A program made the position numbers and the translations under genes. Shown here piece by piece: positions 1 to 11,385 of a stretch of 64,000 bases of DNA. The stretch comes from Kryptolebias marmoratus (taxonomy: Eukaryota > Chordata > Actinopteri > Cyprinodontiformes > Rivulidae): assembly GCF_001649575.2 (NCBI RefSeq), contig NC_051443.1:18278530-18342529 (forward strand), in the 5' to 3' direction. The stretch's first letter is position 1, and each line of letters opens with the position of its first letter. The notes beneath the pieces are model-generated. The model was given only the letters and a program-made list of their open reading frames with translations, did no database searches and was not told the DNA's origin.

Positions 1-330
1 TTTTTTTTCAGGATCATTTCAGCTTTTTCCTTTTTGTTGTTTCTGCTTCTTTCAGCTAATTTCGGCTTTGTTATTCTCATTTTCAGCTTCTTTCAACCAA
101 TTTCAGCTTTTTAAACTAATTTCTGCTTCTTTCAGCTTTTGTTCTTCTACGTTATGCAAATCTTCTACAAATCAGCTTGTTCCACTTATTGCATCTTCAT
201 TAAACTTCAGCTGTTCAGCATATCTTCAGCCGCTTTCAGCAAAATCATTCAGCAAAAAAAGCATTCACACTGCATTTTCGCAGGAAATGCAACTTCTCTA
301 GTTTCTAAAGTTCTGTTCTGTCAAATAGTT
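1..330 (+). repeat. Family C copy 1: degenerate CAGCTTTT/TTTCAGCT array
   Basis: Loose tandem units of the type TTCAGCTTCTTTCAGCTAATTTC fill positions 1-250. They end in GCATTCACACTGCATTTTCG and GAAATGCAACTTCTC. The same end (GCAGAAAATGCAATTCCTCC) and the same kind of array occur at 21775-22260. The short frames across it are repeat artefacts. Confidence 0.6.
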
Positions 331-569
331 ATCAGTAGTTAGTCTGGTCCCAGTTGTGACATCAGTCATAGAGGACAGAGTGTGGAGAAGAAGGCAGAAT
401 AGCCATGAAGCAACTCTTTCTCAAAAATGCCATCCTGGTGTGAACAAACTCCACAATCAAGTCCTACGATCAGTCCTGCAGAGGGAGGACTCCTCAAAAC
501 GAACTTTATTCTTGTTATCTATTGTTCTCTACTCCATCTGACAGAACGTCACTTCAGAAATGATCAGAC

Positions 570-1110
570 CGTCCATTTAAAGTGATAGTTTAGCTCTTTT
601 GTATTGAGATTCGGTAGAAAGGTTTAAAAACAATGAATGTTTTACCTGTTGCAGATAGCTTCCTGAGCAGCCTGGGTTTGGAGAAATTAACTGATGAGCT
701 AACAGCTAGTCCGAGCAGAGCCGAGACTAAAACTGGCCGCTGCGTCTTAAAACAGCTTCAGTCTGAAGGAAAACTCTTCGCTGTTTATGCGAACAGCATT
801 TCATACACTGCTATCAGTCTTTCCTTGCACATTTAACCCACCAATATTCCAAGTAAAACTAACTGCGACAGCTAGGAAATAACCATTGAGTTTTATGTGA
901 ATGTAAAACGGATAGCTTTTATAAAGGTTTGTAGTGGTATGACCCGCTATGAAACCTTTGAATTGTTTTAAGATGACTGCAATCCAGTTTGATCCGAGCT
1001 CCGCTCAGACTAGCCTTTAGCTGGTCAGTCCGCTCAGAAATGAGATCATTGAAAGAGCTATCTGTAACAGGTAAGATATTACCTGTTCACAGCCTTTTCA
1101 TGCAAAAGGC
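570..1110 (+). repeat. Family B copy 1, inverted-arm repeat
   Basis: The left part (about 600-790) carries the family motif TTACCTGTTGCAGATAGCT followed by TTTGGAGAAATTAACTGATG. The right part (about 1005-1090) is its reverse complement, with GAAAGAGCTATCTGTAACAG and GTAAGATATTACC. The element is therefore a foldback of about 540 bases. At least six related copies occur in the window. Confidence 0.6.
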
Positions 1111-3593
1111 GTTAAAAGATCTGAACTACGGTTTTAGCGTCTAGTCCACCGTGATAGATGTGTTGAAAAGGTCGATGGGTTTTCAAATATAAATGTAAGA
1201 AGATAAACCACAAGAAGAAAAAAAAGAGGCTGAAACGCTCTGCTTTGGTGTTAAAACAAAGCTCTCTCTGCTTTATGATCAGCACACGTAAGAAAAACGC
1301 CACTTAATCCCACATTAGAGAAATGAAGATGGGTTTTGAACAAGAAAGCAAAGAAGCCACAGAGCCCCGGAGAACCTGACTCAGGGAGGATATGAGAAAC
1401 AGCTTCAGTGAATCCGAAGTAGCAGATCAGCAGGGAAGGACAAGTGTATATACTGAATCACTGCACGGATGACTAATCTGCCACTGAGCCACTCTCGTGA
1501 AGCTGAGTATGTAAACTTGTAGCTGCTCCCAGAAGCATGTGGGTGAGGGGAGGGAGTTGAGTTTTTATTCAGATCAACCTAACCTATCAGAGTATTCAAT
1601 CATTTTGAATCCGTGCCTTTAAATATTGGTTTAAACCGTGCATCTTATCGGGGTTCTGTGTGCTTTTTGTGTGTCGTAGGCCTTGTGCTGGCTCTAAACG
1701 TGCTGCTGAAGAGCTGGTACTTGTACCTACTGCTTGTCTGTATGTGTTACAGCTGTTGCGTTATTTAGGCATTTCTGAATATTACTGGCTGCCGGTAAAA
1801 GCACCTGGCCTGGAACTCTTTAGGTAGACCTTTTGGGACCGTTACGTCTGTGATGCAAGCAGAAGCATAGACTGAACGTTAATATTTAGTTGCAAACCTT
1901 TGACTTGAGATAACTGCATCTAGTTTGAGACCCAGTAGCATCGCCACAGTTTTCTTTTGTGAAGCTTTTTCAGGCTTTTTTCAGGCTTTTATTGCAGCTT
2001 TGTTGCTTTTAAGGGGAGTTCTTCCTTCGTTTTCCTCCTTTGCAGGAGAGGTGCAGCTCGTTAGGGTTCAAGCCTGGAGATTTGGACTTGAACAGACAAA
2101 AACATCCCACTTTTTTTTTTTATTGTGGACCCTTTTGTTTCAGCAGAAGGTTCACAAACATGTATTTTTTTTGCTGTATTTTTTTTTGCTTCTCTAACGA
2201 GAAGATGGAGCTTGGTTGTTGAGGGCTTTGCATGATAGAAGCAAGATTTTAAATTCTGCTCTGAATTTGACAGCAGCATTTTGGATCAACTGAAGACTTT
2301 TTAGAGTTTATTTTTTGGGCGTCAAGTTATTAAAAACATCGCAGCAGTCGAGGCTTAAAGTGATAAATGCAACAGAGCTCCACAATAAGCTTACAGGTTT
2401 ATCACCAGAATCTAAAGCAGCTAATCTCTCCTGGTTTCTGCAGCAAAAACATTAACAAACTAAGAAGTTATGGTGGTATCTTGGTGAGATCTTTCTGCAA
2501 ACAATACTCTAATCTGCAACAGATTCTTTCTTGATTATCTGGTGATTTCCCTGGAAAACATTTGTGACATTTAGTTTTGTGGAGTGCCTCTCAGCTAAGG
2601 ACGATTGGCTTTACCCATTCAGGCTCCTTTATAAAGTTAAAAGGTTTCACCATGTTGGTTAATCCCATCCCTGCTTGCATGTTGCGAAATCATGTTGTCA
2701 TCAGGGTAGATTCTCGCTGATCCACGGCTTTCTCTGTGCAGAGCATTCTCAGCTACAAATGCATTTCATCAGGAGGAGAACAAATAACTTCACCCATCTT
2801 CTTTGCACATCTTCAGGCTTTTCCCTTTTCATTCTTTTTTTTTCTTCCTCCTTCTGCTGCAAATCTTTCTGGTTTGTCAACACAGTAAACATGTTCGCAT
2901 TCCAGCCCGATGCAACCACATTTTATTGTCAAGTAATTAGCTGATGAGCGCAACATGTTGTTGCTGTGTTCAGCCACCAAGCCATCAAACGTTTGCAGTT
3001 TGTCTAATGCAGGCTGGCCTTGAAATAGGAGCCTGCAGTAGACAAATGGAGGGGGGCGTAAGAGACGCATGCAGTTTAATTGCTGCAAGATGTAACCTCG
3101 CCTGCGGCCGACTGCGGCGCACAAACACGCACATCCACGTGTGTGAGAACACACAACGAACGAAGGGATGCAAAAACACACACAAACATGTGCACACACA
3201 GCATACGCAGTAAAGAAAACACAAACGGTTCCAAGTGTGTTCCTAAATTACAGCATGACTCGGTTATTTTCAGATACATTTTTTTTGTTTGTTTGCTGGT
3301 GGAAAACAAGGTTTTGGACCAGATGGATTTGTACCAAATTAAAGTGATTTAAAGGTAAAATATTGTTTGTACATCACAGCACAAAGTGCTTTACACAAGA
3401 GCATGTTGGGTCAAATCAATGCTCACATGACTGGGATTATAAAAATGTCAGTAACTCACAAAGGCTTCTATGCAGACGAATGTTTTATGGAGAGTTTTAA
3501 AGGCTGACAGAAACTTTGTCGTGTTTGTTTTGAGTTTAGATTTTGACACCGTTCTGTGTTCCAAGTCAGCCTTCTGTTTGCTTCGTCTGGGGT
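1111..3593. other. Intergenic, no gene seen
   Basis: This is AT-rich sequence with poly-T tracts near 2109-2120 and 2165-2190 and an imperfect CA-rich, hexamer-like stretch at 3118-3215. The frames across 2813-3352 on both strands are produced by this low-complexity stretch and are not genes. Confidence 0.6.
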
Positions 3594-4017
3594 TGTTGTG
3601 TGTTTTTGTGAGTTCAGGGTTTGGTTTCCTGTAATTCTTACCGTCGTGTCTGGACGTCCTCACTTACCCTTGTTCTAGATTCCCCTTTTCACCATCTGCC
3701 CCATATTCTCAATCAGCGCACCTGTTTCCACTCACCAATCACCCCTCCCAGTATGCTCCCACCCCTTCGGTTTCACAGTCGATTGTCTGATTGGCTGTTT
3801 TGCCCATGTCATGGCTCCTGGTCCTGCTTTGCGTTAGTCTTTGGACATCCTGTCCCTTTGGTTTGCTACCAAAGTTTTGTTGTTTGCTCCTATGAGCCTG
3901 TGTTTGGGTTCCTCTACCACAACCCTTGACATAACATGCTTAAGTTCACTGAACAGGAGTTCTTAATAAAGAGCTCTAATGGAGAACACCCAGTCCCTCT
4001 TGTTGCATATCGTAACA
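3594..4017 (+). mobile_element. LTR-like retroelement remnant 1
   Basis: A C/T-rich, promoter-like block (GCGCACCTGTTTCCACTCACC, CCAATCACCCC) is followed by an AATAAA (3965-3970) and a short tail ending near GTAACA. This layout resembles the U3-R-U5 organisation of fish Ty3/gypsy-type LTRs and parallels the segment at 44478-44918. No internal gag or pol is present. Family assignment is an inference. Confidence 0.35.
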
Positions 4018-5498
4018 TGTGATTCTTCAGCTGGATTTAATGGTTAAAAGGGGAAAGGATCAGGCCGTTGTGTTTGAGATGCATGTATGCCGATGACACT
4101 CAGAAATCCCAACAGCCCTGAAAATGCAGGAGCTTGTTTTTAACATTCATTACTGGATTATTTAAGTCAACTGATATGTTGATTATACCGTTCCAAAACA
4201 TGCCTGTTAAATAATATCACACAGTTAGAAACATTTCACTTGGCCCTCAGATGGATATTATTGAAGCCTAACAACTCGCCTTCAAAGTCTTACACGTCCT
4301 TGCCCTTTCAAGCTGTCATAGATTGGATTTCCAAAAGCAGGCTAAAAGTTGAAATGTTTTCATATAAATGTTTCTAGCTTGCTTCTCTCTGTTTGTTTCT
4401 CTTGGTCATGTTTTTTGCTTCCTTGTCAAACCTGGTCCTGCTTATTAATTTCACACTTACATCAATATAGGCGTCATCTCCGTCAGAATACCCTTTAGTC
4501 AGCTGCTCGTTGTCTCTCGTTGTCCCAGAGGTTTGCTCATGTTCTGTTTTGTTTGTCTAAACACAAGTTTAGCCTTCATTGGTCTGCCTTTCCATTTGGC
4601 AGCTCTTCGGTGCTTTCTTACAACCATGAAATTATGTGAGCACAAACATAAAATATTGAACGAAACACTAATACACCGTAGCAAATACATATTTTCGGGA
4701 CGGCTGAACAAACGTTAAATGTTATCCAATACGATCCAAAACAAGAGCTGATCTGTGACCAGAACAACTTTTTCAAAAAGCGGTGGAACATTTCTAATGG
4801 GAAACCATGCATTTTATGACTCAAACCCGACATCAGTGAAAGATCTTAAGAAGTGTCACAGAATTCCTCCTTGTCTTGATTGTTGCTCTCGGCTTTGCGC
4901 CAGAATGAAACCACAGATTACAGATTTAGTTTTCTCATCTCTTGCTTCGGGAGGAAAACTACTCGGTTCCCTAAAAAGTAGATTTGATGGTGCGTTGCCG
5001 GCTGTGATGACAGCAGATGGGATATGTTAAGTTGGGTGCCGTTCCCTCGTAATTACACCATCTCTGGGCATAATAATGATATTTTCTGACATCATAGCAC
5101 TGACTGCAGCAGTAACGCCAATAACTAAGATGCATTTACGATGTTGGAAAAACATTGAGAGGATCATTAGCTGTTGTGATTGACTCTAAACCTATAATAC
5201 CTCACCTAATGCACGTAATCTGTGCACATAAGCTACATGAGAATGAGCATGACAAAAATAAAAGATGGCTAGTCAGTTATAATATCTAACTATCATTGTT
5301 TTACCCGGAATCACTGCCTTTCATCTCAGATGAAACATGTTTTCCTCTGTAGATCCTTGATGTGAGTGTTTTGGCTGCAGATCCAAAGCCTGGAGATGTT
5401 TATTTCTGTGTTTTATTTAGAATAGAATGATTGCAGCAATACAATCTGGAGGTGGGTAAAAGCAGTTGGCAGCACGATACAAGTGATTTAAATTCTTC
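4018..5498. other. Intergenic; candidate conserved non-coding block at 5030-5300
   Basis: No repeat family was recognised here. The stretch 5030-5300 is complex and homeodomain-site-like (TAATTACACC, ATAATAATGAT, CCAATAACTAAG), as vertebrate developmental enhancers often are. The 91-residue frame at 4755-5030 has no recognisable domain. Confidence 0.3.
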
Positions 5499-6472
5499 TC
5501 ACCTGTCGCCGAAGGCGGAGCGATAATATCTTGCCCATGTCTGTGTGTGTGTGTGTGTGCAGAATATCTCATGAATCACTGACGGATTTTAATGAAACTT
5601 TCAGAAAGCAATTATTGGTGGTACATCCACAACTGATTAACTTTTGGAGTGAACTTGATTCAGCACGGCCACTGCAATGAAGCCATCTTAGCAAACAAAA
5701 ACAAATGGCTGTTATTCAGTCAGTTTTACAGATTTTGAGCTAAACTTTGGCGTGTTAGTAGCTGAGAGTCATTCCTAACTTAAACTATGAGTGCTAACTG
5801 ATCATGCAAGACATGTATTTAAAACTTTGCCATTCCGTATTGGAATCAACTCTGCCTGTTTGTTAGTGAAATATCGAATGAATCATTGTCTGTAAATCTA
5901 CTACTGATTAACTTTCAACCCAACCCAATTCAGGATAAGAAGAAAACAAATATCACTAGTAAAACACAAAAATGGCCATGATATTGATCTAAACGTCGGT
6001 GTTGTAACAACATCTTTGCTTAAAACATTGTCAGTAGCTGTTGGAGTCAACCCTGTAGGTCTGTTATCAAAATATCTCAACTACTGGAAGGACTTTAGTG
6101 AAACTGTCAGGAAATAATCAATGAATGTACATCTACAACTGATTAACCTTTCGAGTCAAACCAATTCAAGTTGGCTACCTCAGCAAATCAACTTTAACCA
6201 ACACAAAAATGGCTCTACCTCAGTGACTTTTACAGATACTGTGCTGAAATTTGCTGTGGTAGTAGCTGAGAGTCATTCACAACACGTACTCTCAGTGGTA
6301 ACAGATAATGCAAGGTCACACAAGCTATCTAAGTGTTGCATGCGATTGTGCGTATTTTCAAGATTTAAGCAAAACAGGTATAACTTATTTCTCAACATAA
6401 GATCTTAGACTAAAATGCTGGCATGAAAGTTGGCGGGTGATATGCATTCCTTCGAGGAATGCTAGGCTTTTA
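5499..6472 (+). repeat. Family A copy 1, with about three tandem core units
   Basis: Core motifs recur in order: ATATCTCATGAATCACTG, then ACATCCACAACTGATTAAC, AAAATGGCT, GTTTTACAGAT, GTAGTAGCTGAGAGTCATT. The core starts near 5560, 5870 and 6066, so the copy is internally tandem. It ends in the palindrome GCATTCCTTCGAGGAATGC (6442-6460). A TG microsatellite lies at 5542-5559. Related copies occur at six other places. Confidence 0.7.
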
Positions 6473-7139
6473 ATTTTATGTTTTGCATTTAAGTATTTTA
6501 TTTCCCAAGGCAGCAATAGTTTGAACTTAATCCTTTAAGACGATATTTCTATGCAGGAAATAAATAGACATATGTATATATTTTGGTCCGTATGCTGAAT
6601 TTTGTGCCCTGAAACAGTAGAAACCCCGTGATTTAGTTACATTTGCCTTAATTCCGACTGTAGGCCAGGCTTCCCTTGTTTCAGTCCCACTTGTTCGCTG
6701 CAGCCTCCCCACATCAGGTTCTGATGAGCCTAACTGGAAACACGTGCTCCGTGTTGGCTGCCCTGAAATATGGGACAATATCATAATATTAAAGACGGAA
6801 AGAAGGAGACTGAGGGAGGAAGAGAGAAAGAGAAAGATCAGGGAGGAAAATCCTCTGTCCTCAAAGGCTTGTTGGTCTTAAATAGCTCAACACTGAGCTG
6901 CCTTTGCTTCTGAGGAAGTTATCACAGGCAAACAATGTTTCTGTGTTTGCATATGAAATATCCTCAATCTGACTCATTCCTCAGCAGGATTAGCCTCCCC
7001 TTACTTCTGCTAATACCTCCGAATTACAAACCCTGATGCACTTTGATAGATGGAGCACAAAACAAAAATGCTGTCATGTTTACTTTCATGTATTCATGTA
7101 TTTCATGTTGTCAATTACCTCCTAACTTGTTTAAAAATA
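6473..7139. other. Intergenic, nothing recognised
   Basis: Non-repetitive sequence with a purine-rich patch at 6790-6850. No coding signal, RNA gene or repeat family was recognised. Confidence 0.5.
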
Positions 7140-7397
7140 GCAAAAAATAAAAAAAGCTGATTGAATTTAACCATTACAAAATGGCTAAAACTCAGCCAAT
7201 TTGACAGATATTAAGGTAGAATTTGGTGTGGTAGTAGCTGAGCATGATGTCCAACACATACTCGGAGTGCTACATGTTGTGCAATACTGTTAGCATCAAC
7301 ACTGTCTGTCTGTTAGCAAAATATCTCATGAACCATTGAACAGAAAGGCAGCGAACAATGTGCATTCCTTCAAAGAATGTTAGGCCTTTAATTTCTA
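7140..7397 (+). repeat. Family A copy 2 (partial)
   Basis: It carries the family motifs AAAATGGCT, GTGTGGTAGTAGCTGAGCAT, AAAATATCTCATGAACCATTG and the terminal near-palindrome GCATTCCTTCAAAGAATG, then AGGCCTTTAATTT. It is in the same orientation as copy 1. Confidence 0.65.
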
Positions 7398-8904
7398 CTG
7401 CTAAGAGATGATGGTTTGGTTCTAAGATGAGGACAAAATGAGAAATACCACAAAGTGAAGCTCATGTGGAAATGACACAGTGAATAGTTTACATGTGTTT
7501 ATTATTCTTTAACAACGAGCGGTAAACTGAGAACAAAACCTGGCCGGGCATTTCTGGGCAGACATATAACGTCTAAAGATTTAAGGTGCACTGATCCCAG
7601 TGTGACATGTCTTTGAGTCATAAAGGCCAAATTCACCTGCACCAAATTACCGGGGGGAAGCCTGAGGCTAATATTCTCGCCAGCACAGGAAACACTGAGC
7701 ATGTGCAGATTATGGCGCTACGTCCGTTCGTTTGCAGAAAAGCGGAACCAGTTTCAAAGGCACATTGTTCTGCATGGATTGGGAATATATTTTGCTGTCC
7801 ACGCGCTTTTATGTAAGCTGGTGCAATAAACGGACAGAGAATTTCTGTTGAAATAAGCTGGGCAGGTAAAGCGCCCCATGCTGAGAGACAATTAGCTGGT
7901 CTAGTGCCTAACGGCTTCTTTCAACCCCCTCAGACACCACTGATTCACTTTGTATCAAAGCAACGGAAGTGACACGATTCTGAGTCAAACCAGTCGAAAC
8001 CTCCTCTGTCTTCCCTTCATTTGCCCCCTCCGTCCTGAATGCACACACACACACACACACTTACAGTACCTCAGCATCCAAACAGGAAGGGGGCTCGAAG
8101 CTCGCAGCCAAGTGACAAACAATTTACAGGTGTTTTATAAGGACCTAAGTGATCTAAATGTCTGTATGTGACACGAGTGTGTGAGGGAGGGAAGGGCAAA
8201 AAAAGAAGGGGTCTGACGTCTATGAGGGTCTTATTAAAAAGGTGAGAAGTGAGTGCAGCGTCTGGAGGAGGGGGCTAATTGTGCTCTTAAAGGAGGACTT
8301 CAAAGGTAGGCTGGTGTCAGGGCTGAGGGGCATGAGAGCTGCAGAGGATACAGAAGAAAGGAGGGGGAAACAGTAACTGCTGAAGGAGGTTCAATTAAAT
8401 CATCTGTGATGTCCTCAAGAAGAAAATGAAGCCAAATGCCCAATTCAGTCAACAAAAAGTATATTTCAGGTTTTTTTTCTGAGACAAATCCTAAAAAATG
8501 TGTAATTCTAAGAGTTTAATTAGAAACATGCACAGTTGTATATTTTTATCTGAGAAGTATGACTTGTCTCGTATTGTCCACTTTCCTGACGGGAGGAAAT
8601 ATTTGCAGTTTTGTGATAGTTTGATGGTCTGATGTATGTTCTCCGTCAGAAGGATGTCTGTTAGCGAATCTCTGAACACGGTCTCTTAAAATGAGATTTT
8701 CTTTTCCATCTCTGTGTTTATTTTGACACTTGGCAGGCTTAGTAAAAGGCATACATTTATACGGTTTGTCCTAATTAAGTGACTGAACACAGCTGACTTT
8801 GTGTTTTCTGAGTTGTGACCAAAACATGTAGTTTTTTAACTAAAGTGAGACAAAACATATTATTAGAACTGAATACTGTAGCGGATGGACAGTTCTGATA
8901 AGTG
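7398..8904. other. Intergenic, nothing recognised apart from a CA repeat
   Basis: A CA dinucleotide run lies at 8042-8060. A G-rich stretch (8170-8370) has many GGAGG/GGGG groups. No gene was recognised. Confidence 0.5.
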
Positions 8905-9180
8905 CTTTAGCTTCTACTGACTCTCAGCTACCACCACACCTAATCTTAGCTCAGTATCTGTAAAACTGACTGAGTCGTAGCCATTTTTGCATTTATGAAG
9001 ATCCATTAGCTGTGGCGGCCATCTAGAACTGGGTTGACGCCAAAGGTTTATCAGATGCAGATAAGATACCCAGTGTTTTTCTTTCTGAGAGTTTCATGAA
9101 AATCTGTTCCATGGTTCATGAGATATTTTGCTAACAGAGAGACAATGAACACATGCGCACAGAAACAGAGGCCTAGTTTC
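8905..9180 (-). repeat. Family A copy 3
   Basis: Read on the + strand it shows the family in reverse: GACTCTCAGCTACCACCACACC, CAGTATCTGTAAAACTGACTG, GGCGGCCATCTAGAACTGGG, GAGAGTTTCATGAAAATCTG, GGTTCATGAGATATTTTGC. No terminal palindrome is preserved. Confidence 0.7.
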
Positions 9181-9439
9181 ACTGTGAGAAGTTTGGTTGA
9201 TCAAACAGTCAGTCTGCAGGTAAACAAGAGTCTCAAACATAAAAATGACGTAAAAATCCATCAGTTCATCAAAACCGTCTAAAGCACTTCTAAAACAGAT
9301 TTCTCCTCAAATTTGTTTCCAGTGATTCATGATCCATCTGCGTTATTTTACCTGACACTGATTACTACTTAGATAGCTTTGCAGCAAGAAGAAATACCAT
9401 TTGTCTCTAAATGAAATTGGCCCAATCACGTGGATATCT

Positions 9440-9960
9440 TTTTTCCTCCTTTTGATAAAACATTTTAGTGCTTTTTAAACGATTTATCATCGTAAAAATA
9501 CAAGGTTAGCTCAGAGGTTTTCTTGGAGCGTGGCTCATATCAGGATAAATCCTGCTCAGATGAGTGCCAGGCGAGCGGTATCCGCTCGGACCCGCATTCA
9601 GAGCACTTCACCTCCTGAATTTGTTCTGAAACGAGTTCAGGTTTGAGGGGAAAGCGACGCCCCTGCTCGCATGACAAACCTCCGAGGTGCCTCGCTCCAG
9701 CACCCGCCTGACAATAATTACGGTGATTTATTTAGTTTTATTCCAGAGCGAACGCTCGTGCGTGCGTCTTGGCCCGCAGAGACCGAAGTGTCACCGGATG
9801 ACGGGTCTTTAATTCCGAGTGCAAACAACCGACACCGTGTACATGTGTTCTGGCTTACCGTAATGAGGGAGACACGAAAACAACGCTGCCATCTCACTCA
9901 AACAAAGATATCGAATTCTCCTAATCTCCATCTTACTGTCTCACCGTAAAAAAACAATAA
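9440..9960. promoter_or_regulatory. Candidate regulatory block, CpG-richer than surroundings
   Basis: This complex sequence has many CpG dinucleotides (9560-9850), a 7-bp inverted repeat CGAGCGG/CCGCTCG at 9572-9588 and AT-rich factor-site-like words (GACAATAATTACGG, TTTAATTCC). It has no repeat similarity within the window. A cis-regulatory role is an inference from composition and nearness to a developmental gene. Confidence 0.25.
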
Positions 9961-11055
9961 TCATTACTGTAAGTTTGGAAACACAATCTGCTGGTACGGT
10001 GTTTTGCTTTAATCCACTGGTGTTTGATGAGGCAATGAATCTACATGTACATCCAGTAATTCATTAGATGTGGGGAATCTGGCCCCTAGACTCGCTTCTC
10101 ATCAGAGCCGTGCAGCAGTTTAACCATGTGTTCCTGATCAGTTCAATTAATCACCATTTATCTAGCTAAAGTAAATTTCTCACTGAAGAGAGAGAGAGGA
10201 AAAAACATCCTAAATTAGCCTTTTTTGTCCACGAATCTCTGCCAGATTTGCTTGTCAAATGTTGCTTTGGAGAAAAAGGGTTGGATTACAAACCAAACCG
10301 AGTCAGGTAAAAGAGGCCAGAGGAGCGTGCACGAGCTCTAAGTGGTGTTTTTGTTCCTGTGTAAATCTTCTGTGCGCCTGTGAGTGTGTGTTACCAGAAT
10401 CGCCGCGCAGTGTGTGTGAGTAATGCCTCAGCTTTTTGGGATGTTTCTCACACGAAGCGACATCAGAGCCTGTTAGTAAATGATTAATCAGCAGTGTTAT
10501 TTGGACCTAATGCCATCTGATAGCTTCTTTTTTTTTCCTGGAAGCTCTGGAATTTGTCTTCACAGCTGGACTTTTACAAGATCTCTCTGCTCTGCAAATG
10601 AAAAAAAAAGAAATGCACAGCACTGTTGCAACACTTGCACAACATATATGAAAACAGTTGGACAGTAGAAATAAGCTTAGAAAGAATTAATCATAATCAG
10701 CAAATTAAAATGTTTTAACAAGTTTTTCTGTTAAAAAAATCCTGACAGTGAGGTTTTCTTTGAATGCATCTCAGCGGTGATGTATTTATCGCATTTTTAA
10801 CCTCGCACGCTCTTTTTCTCCCCGTCTTTCTCCGATAACGACCCAACCACTTAATCTCTCAGACAAACTGATGTCATGACATCATTTGTTGTTTCATAAA
10901 TCACAGCCCACCTACTCCCCTCGCAGATTGTATAAAAATAAATACGTTAAAAGACTAAGATTGGCTTGAAAGGATCAGAAACTGAATGTGCAGGAAAGAA
11001 GAATATGATTAAAGCCACTATTTTTGTAAAACAAGAAAAAATCAAAGACCTGGCT
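9961..11055. other. Intergenic, nothing recognised
   Basis: Mixed-complexity sequence with short homopolymer runs (10529-10538 T, 10601-10609 A). No gene or repeat family was recognised. Confidence 0.5.
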
Positions 11056-11385
11056 TTCATTGAAGGAATGCATATCGCCTGCCGCCTTTCATGTCAGACT
11101 TTTAGGCTAAGATCATCCTATGTGAAGAAGCGACAAAGTTGCAGCTGTTTTGATCGATTTTTGAGAATATTGCAAGATGTCACGCTCAGACCGTGTGTTG
11201 GCGATGACTCTCAGCTACTACCACATCAAATTTCAGCTCAATATCTGTGAAACTGCCTGAGGTGTAGCCGTTAATGCAAGTTTCATTAAAATCGGTCCAC
11301 TGGTTAATGAGATAATTTGATCAGGGACAGACACGGGTGAAAACATTATTGCCTATTCATGCCTTTCTGTAACGGGCGATAGCTA
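11056..11385 (-). repeat. Family A copy 4
   Basis: It begins with the decayed terminal palindrome (CATTGAAGGAATGCATATCG), then AGGCTAAGATCAT, GATGACTCTCAGCTACTACC, AATATCTGTGAAACTGCCTG and AAATCGGTCCACTGG, so it is in reverse orientation. Confidence 0.65.

Noticed and set aside
1..250. Satellite or telomere-like array at the window edge
   Set aside because: Units are too irregular and AT-rich for telomere repeats; a better match is dispersed family C at 21775-22260.
4755..5030. 91-codon frame that looks protein-like
   Set aside because: No family recognised, no splice or promoter context; treated as chance.
8042..8060. CRISPR-like or regulatory role for CA/TG repeats
   Set aside because: Simple dinucleotide microsatellites without spacers; ordinary in fish DNA.
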